From Acidobacteriota bacterium (lineage in GTDB: Bacteria; Acidobacteriota; Terriglobia; Terriglobales; Acidobacteriaceae), in assembly GCA_021841795.1 (NCBI GenBank), contig JAKCDN010000239.1:1-5149 (forward strand): DNA of 5,149 bases, read 5' to 3'. The notes beneath the pieces are model-generated. The model saw only the letters and a program-made list of their open reading frames with translations, was not told the origin of the DNA and ran no database searches. A program made the position numbers and the translations under genes. Positions 1 to 5,125 of the stretch are shown here, in pieces. The number at the start of each line of letters is the position of its first letter. The first letter of the stretch is position 1.

Positions 1-30
1 CCCAGCCGAGGAAACGGTTCCCGCACCCTG

Positions 31-76
31 AGGCGTGCGGCTGGTTGGAACAGGTTTGAATGCATGCCGCACGCCT
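31..76. repeat. Perfect 10-bp inverted repeat in the leader of the FAH-family gene
   Basis: AGGCGTGCGG at 31-40 is the exact reverse complement of CCGCACGCCT at 67-76. One further C-G pair (41/66) gives an 11-bp stem closing a 24-nt loop. The right arm ends 8 nt before the AAGGAG ribosome binding site of the downstream gene. It could be the terminator of an upstream gene outside the window (no T-run follows it), an operator, or a leader hairpin acting on the FAH-family gene. The repeat itself is seen directly; its role is not known. Confidence 0.6.
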
Positions 77-84
77 GGGCTCTC

Positions 85-90
85 AAGGAG
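85..90 (+). promoter_or_regulatory. Ribosome binding site for the FAH-family gene
   Basis: AAGGAG lies 4 nt before the ATG at 95. This decides the start. An in-frame GTG at 35 would add 20 residues, but it lies inside the left arm of the inverted repeat, has no Shine-Dalgarno, and the added residues do not look like part of the family fold. Confidence 0.8.
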
Positions 91-94
91 ACAG

Positions 95-913
95 ATGAGA
101 TACTGCCGATTTCTTCACAATAACCGTCCCGCCTATGGCGCAATCGAAATGCGCGACGATGCCTATGCGATCACGCGGCTGCTGGCAGCGCCGGAGGAGG
201 ATCTCAGCGCACAGATGGGCCCGCAAAGCACACCGCCCGCGGACTGCGACTTCACTCCCATGGCTCTGTCCGCCGCCGATCTGCTGCCGCCGGTCAAGCC
301 GTCCAAAATCATCTGCGTTGGCCGCAACTATCGCGAGCATGCGCAGGAACTGGGCAATGAGATCCCCGCGGAACCCCTGCTCTTTTTCAAGCCGCCATCC
401 TCGCTGCTGTCACCGGGAGGCGCTGTCGTGCTGCCCGCCGCTTCGCAGCGCGTCGATTTTGAGGGCGAACTGGCGCTGGTCGTGGGAAAGCGCACGCGCA
501 ACCTGGGCGCCGGCGAGGATTGGCGCAGCGTGCTGCGCGGCTTCACGCTGGCCAACGACATCTCCGCCCGCGACCTGCAGAAGAAAGACATACAGTGGGC
601 CCGCGCCAAAGGTTTTGATACTTTCTGCCCCGTCGGCCCTTTCGTCAGCGACGAACTTGACCCTGACGCCGGGGTGACGATCGAAACCCGCGTCAACGGC
701 GAGCTGCGCCAGCAGGCTTCCACGCGGGATCTGATTTTTCCAATTCCGCTGCTGCTGCGCTATATTTCGGCGGCATTTACCCTCGAACCTGGCGACCTTA
801 TCCTAACCGGCACTCCCTCGGGTGTGGGTCCACTCCATGCCGGCGACAGCGTGGAGGTCTCCATGGCGGGGTTGGGCGGGCTCATCAATACGGTTCAGGC
901 GGAAGACCACTGA
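95..913 (+). CDS. Fumarylacetoacetate hydrolase (FAH) family protein
   Basis: A 272-residue member of the FAH superfamily, metal-dependent cytosolic enzymes that hydrolyse, decarboxylate or isomerise beta-keto/acylpyruvate-type compounds. Members include FAHD1-like acylpyruvases and the 2-hydroxyhepta-2,4-diene-1,7-dioate isomerases of homoprotocatechuate breakdown. Visible signatures: VGRNYREHAQELGN at residues 75-88, whose H82 and E85 match the His/Glu catalytic dyad of the FAHD1 type; EPLLFFKPPSSLL just after it; VDFEGELALVVGK at about 120-132 with E123 and E125 as metal ligands; NDISARD at 154-160 with D155 as third ligand; an AKGFDTFCPVGP lid or lysine segment at about 171-182; and TGTPSGVG at 238-245. 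The length is normal for single-domain bacterial members, with a short N-terminal subdomain (1-70) before the catalytic fold. The catalytic set looks complete. Sequence alone does not fix the substrate, and the neighbouring genes give no pathway clue. The gene stands alone on this strand in the window and converges with the exported-protein gene. Confidence 0.93.
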   Translation: MRYCRFLHNNRPAYGAIEMRDDAYAITRLLAAPEEDLSAQMGPQSTPPADCDFTPMALSAADLLPPVKPSKIICVGRNYREHAQELGNEIPAEPLLFFKPPSSLLSPGGAVVLPAASQRVDFEGELALVVGKRTRNLGAGEDWRSVLRGFTLANDISARDLQKKDIQWARAKGFDTFCPVGPFVSDELDPDAGVTIETRVNGELRQQASTRDLIFPIPLLLRYISAAFTLEPGDLILTGTPSGVGPLHAGDSVEVSMAGLGGLINTVQAEDH

Positions 914-932
914 CGCTCCACGAGCTCCCGCA

Positions 933-971
933 GCCGGAGTCGATCCGGCGCAACCGGGTTATGCGTTGCGC
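933..971. terminator. Candidate bidirectional terminator hairpins in the convergent spacer
   Basis: Two stems lie between the stop codons of the converging genes. GCCGGA (933-938) pairs with TCCGGC (944-949) around a 5-nt loop. GCGCAAC (948-954) pairs with GTTGCGC (965-971) around a 10-nt loop. They share bases 948-949, so full formation of both is not possible. Neither is followed by a T-run on either strand, so an intrinsic terminator is only a positional guess. They may equally act as 3'-end stabilising structures with Rho-dependent termination. Confidence 0.35.
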
Positions 972-990
972 AAAGGCACAGCAGCGCGTC

Positions 991-1671
991 TCACTTCGGA
1001 TCGCTCACAAAAGCACGGTCCGGTACGAGGGCTGCGTAGCTCGTGCCTTCGAGCGTCAGCGGCGAGCGCTCAAAGTCGCGCAGGCTGTCCCAGTCCGCGG
1101 CCACGGCCTGCCAGCACACCGCGCCTTTGGCCAGCACGGTACAAACGGTCTCAAAGATAAATGAGCGGTTGGGATGCCCTTTGGGAGTTCCCTTTGCGCG
1201 CTCGATCCATACGGCGTGATCGCCGAGGGAGTAATTGCCTTCAACCGGTTCCCTGATTTTGTAGGTTTGCTTGAGTCCCTGAGCGGCCCCCGCGCCCAGA
1301 TTCGCCAGATCGCGGGACTGGAGTATCTGTCCGTAACAGGCAAACGGCAGCGTCATCACAATTACGGCTGACGACGGCTCGCCGTGTTTCGCGGTGAGCG
1401 CGACCTGGATGCAGGCATTGCCTTTTTTTCCGCCCAGCGACTCCGGGTAGGGGACATCTGACTTGCGCGGCGGAGGCGGCGGAACAAGCGTCCAATCCTG
1501 AGGCAGGCTATAGCTGAATCCAATCTCGCCGTCCTCCAGGTGGGCGGGCGGCGCAGAAGCGGCGGCCGGGGGCGCTGCTTCGCGGGCCGGCTCGATGCGC
1601 GGAGCAGCGGTCTGCGCCGTCAGCGCGACGCAACCGAACAGCAACACTGCCGCGGCAGAAGCGACTCTCAT
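991..1671 (-). CDS. Exported protein of unknown function
   Basis: A 226-residue protein I cannot assign to a named family. The start at 1671 is chosen because GAAGGTGG lies a few bases upstream and the protein then opens with a signal peptide: R2, a hydrophobic core (about residues 4-18), and probable cleavage near ALTAQ/TAAP at residue 20. An ATG further upstream (1749) would place about 26 polar residues before it. C14 lies in FGC, but F at -2 and the hydrophobic run after it argue against a lipoprotein. Residues 22-45 are an Ala/Pro-rich linker. From about 50 the protein looks folded, opening with GFSYSLPQDWTLVPP, a pattern seen in small secreted proteins with PsbP/Mog1-like folds (inference). 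Four cysteines follow (C87, C112, C177, C186) and could form disulfides in the periplasm. It lies 94 bp after cysS on the same strand without a clear promoter, so co-transcription is likely. Confidence 0.8.
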   Translation of the reverse strand: MRVASAAAVLLFGCVALTAQTAAPRIEPAREAAPPAAASAPPAHLEDGEIGFSYSLPQDWTLVPPPPPRKSDVPYPESLGGKKGNACIQVALTAKHGEPSSAVIVMTLPFACYGQILQSRDLANLGAGAAQGLKQTYKIREPVEGNYSLGDHAVWIERAKGTPKGHPNRSFIFETVCTVLAKGAVCWQAVAADWDSLRDFERSPLTLEGTSYAALVPDRAFVSDPK

Positions 1672-1765
1672 AGATCCACCTTCATGCGGGCAAAGGGTGG
1701 GAAGCGACGGGCTGCACGCGGAGCGGATCAATGAGCGGGAGGGGTACAAGGGCCGAGATTTTCCG

Positions 1766-3244
1766 TCATTTCCGTTTCCAGCGCACGCCGTCTCTGGAGT
1801 CTTCCAGAATCACGCCTTTTTCCGCCAGTTCCGTCCGAATGGCATCGGACCGAGCGAAGTTGCGCGCCTTCTTCGCCGCCGTCCGCTCCGCCACCAGCGC
1901 CTCGATCCGGTCATCGGTCAGCGACTGCGCGGCAATGAGCTCGGGCGCCACATCGCCGATGCGGCCCGAAGCCGTGGCCCAGTCGAGAGCGCGGCGCGTA
2001 GCCTCGGCATCGCGATCGTCCACCACGTCGAAGACGGCATCGAAATCGCGCAGCACCGGCAGGATCGCATCGCGGTCGCGGGTGAAAAACTGCCGCTGGT
2101 CGATGGCCGTGTTTGCTGCGCGCACCAGTTCGAAGATGGCCGCCATCGCATCGGCTGTATTCAAGTCGTTAGCGAGTCCGGCCAAGAAGTCCGCGTGCGC
2201 TTTCTTCGCGGCCTCCTGCATCGCGGGGCTTTCGCCGGCATCAAAGTCTCCGGCCGTCAGCCGGGTTTTGAAGGTGCGCAGCCGGTCGATGGCCTTGGTC
2301 GCATCGGTGAGACTGTCGAAGGTGAAATTCAGCGGATGCCGGTAGGGCACGGCGATCAGCGCGAGGCGAATCGCCGAGGCCTTGAAGCCTTTCAGCAGCA
2401 GATCGCGCAGGGTGTAGAAGTTCCCCTCGCTTTTCGACATTTTCCTGCCGTCGACGAGCAGGAACCGCACGTGCATCCAGTGCCGCGCGAACTGCACTCC
2501 GGTTGCGGTCTCGCTCTGGGCGATCTCATTCTCATGGTGCGGGAACATGAGGTCTTCGCCGCCGCAGTGCAGGTCGAAGCTCTGGCCGAGGTACTCCATG
2601 GCCATGGCCGAGCACTCGATGTGCCAGCCCGGACGCCCGGACCCGATCGGAGAATCCCATGCGGTCTCGCCCGCCTTGGGGGCTTTCCAGAGGGCGAAGT
2701 CACGGGCCGAGTCCTTTTCGTACTCGTCCACATCGACGCGGGCGCCGTCTTCCATCCCGCTGAGGTCTTTTTTGCTCAGCTTGCCGTAGGCGGGAAACGC
2801 CTTGAGGCGGAAATACCAGGAGCCGTCTTCAGTCTTGTAGGCCGCTCCGGCCTGGGCCAGTTTCTCAATCAGCGCGGCCATCTGCGGTATATGTTCGGTT
2901 GCGCGGGCGATGGTTTCAGGGGTTTCGACGCGCAGCGCATCGAGATCCTCGAAGAAGGCATCCACGAACTGCTTTGTGTACTCGCCGATGGGCACGCCGG
3001 CAGCGGAGGCATTGCGGATAATCTTGTCGTCGACATCAGTAATATTCATGACGTGGCGCACGGGGACGCCGCTGAGGCGCAGGAAGCGGCGCAGCACGTC
3101 AATCTCAAGAAAAGTACGGAAATTGCCGATATGTCCGTAGTCGTAAACCGTGGGCCCGCAGGCATACATACGCAAGGCCGTGCCGTCGGCAGGCTCAAGC
3201 GCATCCAGTTGTCCCGTGAGGGTGTTGTACAGGCGGAGGGTCAT
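1766..3244 (-). CDS. cysS: Cysteinyl-tRNA synthetase
   Basis: A 492-residue class I aminoacyl-tRNA synthetase that attaches cysteine to tRNA-Cys in the cytosol; normally essential and single-copy. All landmarks are present. The protein opens with MTLRLYNTLTGQ like other CysRS proteins. CGPTVYDYGHIGNFRTF at about 29-45 holds the HIGH-type motif (HIGN, 38-41). The four zinc ligands that sense the cysteine thiol are C29, C211, H236 and E240, each in register with the Escherichia coli enzyme. The second signature KMSKS is at 268-272. The C-terminal tRNA-binding part ends in the typical EDSRDGVRWKRK. It is somewhat longer than the 461-residue E. coli protein. The start at 3244 follows family conservation, although no strong Shine-Dalgarno precedes it; an in-frame ATG at 3277 would add 11 residues, but promoter placement puts it at or before the expected transcript start. 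The Yip1-type gene lies 73 bp upstream and the exported-protein gene 94 bp downstream, both on the same strand. Confidence 0.97.
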   Translation of the reverse strand: MTLRLYNTLTGQLDALEPADGTALRMYACGPTVYDYGHIGNFRTFLEIDVLRRFLRLSGVPVRHVMNITDVDDKIIRNASAAGVPIGEYTKQFVDAFFEDLDALRVETPETIARATEHIPQMAALIEKLAQAGAAYKTEDGSWYFRLKAFPAYGKLSKKDLSGMEDGARVDVDEYEKDSARDFALWKAPKAGETAWDSPIGSGRPGWHIECSAMAMEYLGQSFDLHCGGEDLMFPHHENEIAQSETATGVQFARHWMHVRFLLVDGRKMSKSEGNFYTLRDLLLKGFKASAIRLALIAVPYRHPLNFTFDSLTDATKAIDRLRTFKTRLTAGDFDAGESPAMQEAAKKAHADFLAGLANDLNTADAMAAIFELVRAANTAIDQRQFFTRDRDAILPVLRDFDAVFDVVDDRDAEATRRALDWATASGRIGDVAPELIAAQSLTDDRIEALVAERTAAKKARNFARSDAIRTELAEKGVILEDSRDGVRWKRK

Positions 3245-3280
3245 CGCGAACGCAATTGGTACGTGGTGCTGCTGCATTCG

Positions 3281-3289
3281 ATTGTAGCA
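3281..3289 (-). promoter_or_regulatory. Extended -10 promoter candidate for cysS
   Basis: Read on the minus strand this is TGCTACAAT: a TGn extension joined to TACAAT, which matches TATAAT at five of six positions. No good -35 hexamer lies 16-18 bp upstream, which suits an extended -10 promoter. A start about 7 nt downstream (near 3274) would leave a leader of roughly 30 nt before the cysS ATG at 3244. It sits in the 73-bp gap after the Yip1-type gene and would let cysS be expressed independently of it. Confidence 0.5.
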
Positions 3290-3317
3290 GCGGGACGAAG
3301 CACGAGACCGGCCGCGA

Positions 3318-4073
3318 CTAGCTGAACAGGCCGGCGGTGACGACGCCGAAGAAGACCACGATGAGCCACCACCCGAACACGGCGATGTAGCCCGCGTTGC
3401 GCTTGACTCCAGCCACGGCGGCCAGGCCGATGCTCGCCAGCGCCGCCATCCAGATGGTGATGACGTCAAATGCCGTAGCCAGCGTGTAGAGCGCCTTGTT
3501 GGTTGCAGCGGGATCGAGGAAGGCGCCGGGATTGGTTGGGGCAAAATTCTGGATGTTGAAGGACTCCGGCGCCATGCCCGCGTAGATCACGACCACGCCC
3601 AGCAGCACCTTGACCACTCCCGGGAGCCATGCGTAGTAGACGACGGCGAAGACCTCACTGAACTTCGCCCTGCCGCCGAAGCCGAAGTTGATGGTGCCCA
3701 TGAGGACCGCGGCGAAGACGAGCGCGTAGAGGATGGTGAGCGCCGGCCCGCCGATGAACATGGCCTTGGTGATCCCCTCCCAGAAGCCATAAATCCGCTC
3801 TTTCTGCACCGGAGTGGCCTGCGCCAACTGATCCTGGAGCCTGGCGTTCATGTGGATCTGGTTTTCCACGGTCTGCCGGATTCCGATCTTCTGCACCACG
3901 GCGCCAAAGAGGATGAAGCCGGCCAGCGCCATGACTATCAGCAGCGCCCACCAACTCCGGTTTCCGCGCCGGATGTCCTGGAAGGTCTGCGACGGCGCGG
4001 TAAATGTGCAGACGAGGCGCTGCCACTGGGTCAGGCCGGCGTTTTCGACGTGTGCGCTCGGATTCGCGTTCAT
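3318..4073 (-). CDS. Yip1-family integral membrane protein
   Basis: A 251-residue inner-membrane protein resembling the bacterial Yip1 domain family. About 40 soluble N-terminal residues (LTQWQRLVCTFTAPSQTFQD, the usual entry into the fold) precede five predicted hydrophobic helices at roughly 41-61, 104-130, 140-166, 196-222 and 228-249. A hydrophilic loop after helix 1 (about 62-103, rich in Q and R) and one after helix 3 (Asn/Pro-rich, about 167-195) separate them. A conserved-looking FGGRAKFSEVFAVVYYAWLPG segment begins helix 3. The family's biochemical role in bacteria is not established; eukaryotic Yip1 proteins act in vesicle transport, and that should not be carried over. The start at 4073 (MNANPSAHVENAG) is preceded by GAAAGG about 8 nt upstream. 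In-frame alternatives at 4094 (ATG) and 4112 (GTG) are possible, so the N-terminus is uncertain by up to 13 residues. cysS lies 73 bp downstream. Confidence 0.82.
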   Translation of the reverse strand: MNANPSAHVENAGLTQWQRLVCTFTAPSQTFQDIRRGNRSWWALLIVMALAGFILFGAVVQKIGIRQTVENQIHMNARLQDQLAQATPVQKERIYGFWEGITKAMFIGGPALTILYALVFAAVLMGTINFGFGGRAKFSEVFAVVYYAWLPGVVKVLLGVVVIYAGMAPESFNIQNFAPTNPGAFLDPAATNKALYTLATAFDVITIWMAALASIGLAAVAGVKRNAGYIAVFGWWLIVVFFGVVTAGLFS

Positions 4074-4165
4074 GTTCTTGCCTTTCAGCGCCATTGAGGC
4101 CAGTTCCCTCACCAGGGAAAGCCACTTTACCGTCCATTGCGCTCGCCCGCAATTCTATTCCAGTT

Positions 4166-4181
4166 CCGGCTCGCGGGCCGG
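4166..4181. repeat. Short GC hairpin upstream of the Yip1-type gene
   Basis: CCGGC at 4166-4170 pairs with GCCGG at 4177-4181, with a further T-G wobble around a CGCG loop. It lies about 95-110 bp upstream of the proposed Yip1-type start. Such short GC stems are frequent by chance in GC-rich DNA. Confidence 0.35.
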
Positions 4182-4205
4182 AGGATCTTCTGCGAGGAGC
4201 GACAC

Positions 4206-4238
4206 AGCCGGCCCCGGGAGGACGAGGTTTAGCCGGCT
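4206..4238. repeat. 7-bp inverted repeat AGCCGGC/GCCGGCT
   Basis: AGCCGGC (4206-4212) is the exact reverse complement of GCCGGCT (4232-4238), separated by 19 nt. It may be an operator or leader hairpin in the region before the Yip1-type gene. No protein-binding assignment is possible from sequence. Confidence 0.35.
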
Positions 4239-4410
4239 CTGGCGTTGACTGCTACCGCTCGATGATCGCACCGGGAAGCCGAGGCGAGCCGAGAGCGGCG
4301 CGGGGGCGGAAACGGAAGCGGCGGCGTGGAATTTGCAATGCTTCTGGTGCAAGATTGGAGAAAAAGGCGAAGGTTGATGGAAGATTCAGCGGAGATACGG
4401 TGAAGAAGGC

Positions 4411-4500
4411 GGAAAAAAAATATTTTGGGTAGATCCTGCAAATAAGCTGTTTATTTTCAGAGGTTTGCGTGATGGCAAATCGACTAAAATATTTGTTTTC
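4411..4500. other. AT-rich island with palindromes
   Basis: A sharp local drop in GC within otherwise GC-rich DNA. It includes an A-run (4413-4420), the palindrome AAAATATTTT (4417-4426), a hairpin AAATAA (4440-4445)/TTATTT (4451-4456) with a 5-nt loop, and AAATATTT (4487-4494). The 9-mer AAAATATTT occurs twice, at 4417 and 4486. Such islands often mark promoters, binding sites for AT-selective nucleoid proteins, or old insertion scars. Which applies here cannot be told. Confidence 0.55.
4450..4478 (-). promoter_or_regulatory. Weak promoter candidate for the Yip1-type gene
   Basis: On the minus strand TTGCCA (4478-4473, five of six to TTGACA) is followed after 17 bp by AATAAA (4455-4450, four of six to TATAAT). 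It lies in the AT-rich island and points at the Yip1-type gene, but would give a leader of more than 350 nt. A TAGAAT element nearer the gene (minus strand, about 4158-4153) is an alternative but lacks a -35. Confidence 0.25.
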
Positions 4501-4674
4501 AATGGCTTGCGGCCAGAATCTAGACAACAAAGGGGTTAGGGGCGGCGGGTGGTGGCTGCAGGGCATGGCCTGCTGCCGGCGGCTCTTCGCTTTCCGGACC
4601 GGGTTGGCTGCTGACTGGGTCTATTGTGCGCCGGATGGGGGAAATTGTCGGCAAGGTTGGGAGGATTTTTTTGC

Positions 4675-4695
4675 GGGGTTGCGGGAGGGGTGGGG
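4675..4695 (+). other. Canonical G-quadruplex motif
   Basis: Four G-runs, GGGG (4675-4678), GGG (4683-4685), GGGG (4687-4690) and GGGG (4692-4695), are joined by loops of 4, 1 and 1 nt. This fits the G3+N1-7 rule. A looser set of G-runs sits at 4532-4563 with one 11-nt loop. The plus strand from about 4530 to 4700 is strongly G over C. Folding potential is seen; function is not known. Confidence 0.5.
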
Positions 4696-4703
4696 ATGGC
4701 AGT

Positions 4704-4719
4704 GTGATGCATCCATCAC
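4704..4719. repeat. 6-bp hairpin GTGATG/CATCAC
   Basis: GTGATG (4704-4709) pairs with CATCAC (4714-4719) around a CATC tetraloop, and GATGCATC (4706-4713) is itself a palindrome. It lies just after the quadruplex motif and about 33 bp before the first large hairpin module. It could be an operator half-site pair or a short RNA stem. Confidence 0.4.
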
Positions 4720-4751
4720 GGCGAAAAACGCTACACGGCTAAGGTTTACGC

Positions 4752-4786
4752 TGTCCCAGGTGCCCGGAAGCGAGGCACCTGGGGCA
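4752..4786. repeat. Hairpin of module A
   Basis: CCCAGGTGCC (4755-4764) pairs perfectly with GGCACCTGGG (4774-4783) around the 9-nt loop CGGAAGCGA. A T-G wobble and two further pairs extend the stem to 13 bp (4752-4786). No T-run follows, so a plain intrinsic terminator is unlikely. It matches the module B hairpin in stem length, loop length and loop core. Confidence 0.75.
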
Positions 4787-4857
4787 ACCATTTTCAGTGG
4801 GAGAACTGGCTTCGCTGGTGCGTGGGGCAAGCAGCTTCGTGCTGGGGATGCATGGCC

Positions 4858-4888
4858 TCCACGGTCCCCGACGGCGAGGGACCGTGGG
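4858..4888. repeat. Hairpin of module B
   Basis: CCACGGTCCC (4859-4868) pairs perfectly with GGGACCGTGG (4878-4887) around the 9-nt loop CGACGGCGA, with a T-G wobble outside. The stem bases differ from module A but stay paired, while the loop keeps CG...GCGA. The loop is exactly 104 bp after that of module A. Confidence 0.75.
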
Positions 4889-5030
4889 AACCGTCAGTTG
4901 TTACACCATCATTTGTGGGCACCCGCATTGGGTACATCCTCATTTTTGGCACCGTCCTTTGTGGCCGGTTTGGGACGGCGAGGCTGGGGGCGCCGGCCGC
5001 ACGGCGGTGAAGCGGCGTAAACGAGCGGGA

Positions 5031-5069
5031 CGCAGCCGAGGCGAGGCGGGCGCGGCTGCGCTGCCCGCC
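5031..5069. repeat. Two mutually exclusive GC-rich hairpins
   Basis: CGCAGCCG (5031-5038) is the exact complement of CGGCTGCG (5053-5060). GGCGGGC (5045-5051) is the exact complement of GCCCGCC (5063-5069), and that second stem can extend inward by GCG/CGC past one bulged T. The two structures use the same bases and cannot form together. They lie about 70-110 bp before a possible gene start at the window edge. Confidence 0.5.
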
Positions 5070-5079
5070 CGAGGCGGCG

Positions 5080-5093
5080 AGGCCGGCTGGCCT
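5080..5093. repeat. 5-bp GC hairpin AGGCC/GGCCT
   Basis: AGGCC (5080-5084) and GGCCT (5089-5093) close a GGCT tetraloop immediately downstream of the competing hairpins. It is short, but adds to an unbroken run of foldable sequence. No T-run of terminator type follows; ACACTTTTCT starts 7 nt later. Confidence 0.35.
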
Positions 5094-5125
5094 GAACTAC
5101 ACTTTTCTCAACGGCCATCCGGGCT

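Larger units (their letters stand above)
4752..5000. repeat. Diverged tandem modules with 104-bp period
   Basis: GCGAGG recurs at 4770, 4874 and 4978, two steps of exactly 104 bp. Between the first two units further anchors keep the same order: AACC (4786/4889), TCAGT (4794/4894) and GTGGG-CA (4822/4915), with offsets shrinking from 104 to 93 as if B had lost bases. Unit C repeats GACGGCGAGG (4974-4983) of unit B (4870-4879) and CGGT four bases before it, but its arms pair differently: CCGTCC/GGACGG at 4952-4957/4973-4978, or GGCCGG/CCGGCC at 4963-4968/4993-4998. This looks like an old tandem amplification or a cluster of REP-like palindromic units; unit C is degraded. Confidence 0.5.

Noticed and set aside
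31..76. tRNA gene suggested by the GGTTTGAA-like string in the leader loop
   Set aside because: No cloverleaf can be built: there are no D and anticodon arms, and the repeat arms do not form an acceptor stem around a T-arm of proper size.
35..94. N-terminal extension of the FAH-family gene from a GTG at 35
   Set aside because: The start lies in an inverted-repeat arm without a Shine-Dalgarno, while ATG 95 has AAGGAG 4 nt upstream and fits the family's N-terminus.
1595..3325. 576-codon open frame on the plus strand across cysS
   Set aside because: It is antisense to a fully conserved cysteinyl-tRNA synthetase. GC-rich codon use keeps the opposite frame open, and the translation shows no domain pattern or ribosome binding site.
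3277..3544. Upstream extension of cysS to 3544
   Set aside because: The extra residues overlap the Yip1-type gene on the same strand in another frame, are Ser/Arg/Pro-rich, and are absent from the family. Family alignment starts at 3244.
3655..4152. 165-codon minus-strand frame overlapping the Yip1-type gene
   Set aside because: It is an out-of-frame shadow of the membrane protein, with charged, low-complexity content and no hydrophobic helices or family match.
4469..5020. 183-codon plus-strand frame in the intergenic region
   Set aside because: Composition (many W, G, R, C, H) is typical of non-coding GC-rich DNA. It crosses the hairpin modules and has no recognisable domain or convincing ribosome binding site.
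4277..5045. Direct repeat AGCCGAGGCGAG at 4277-4288 and 5034-5045 as a possible mobile-element boundary
   Set aside because: A single 12-bp GC-rich match in 5 kb of GC-rich DNA is close to chance. The flanks do not match, and there is no transposase or terminal inverted repeat.
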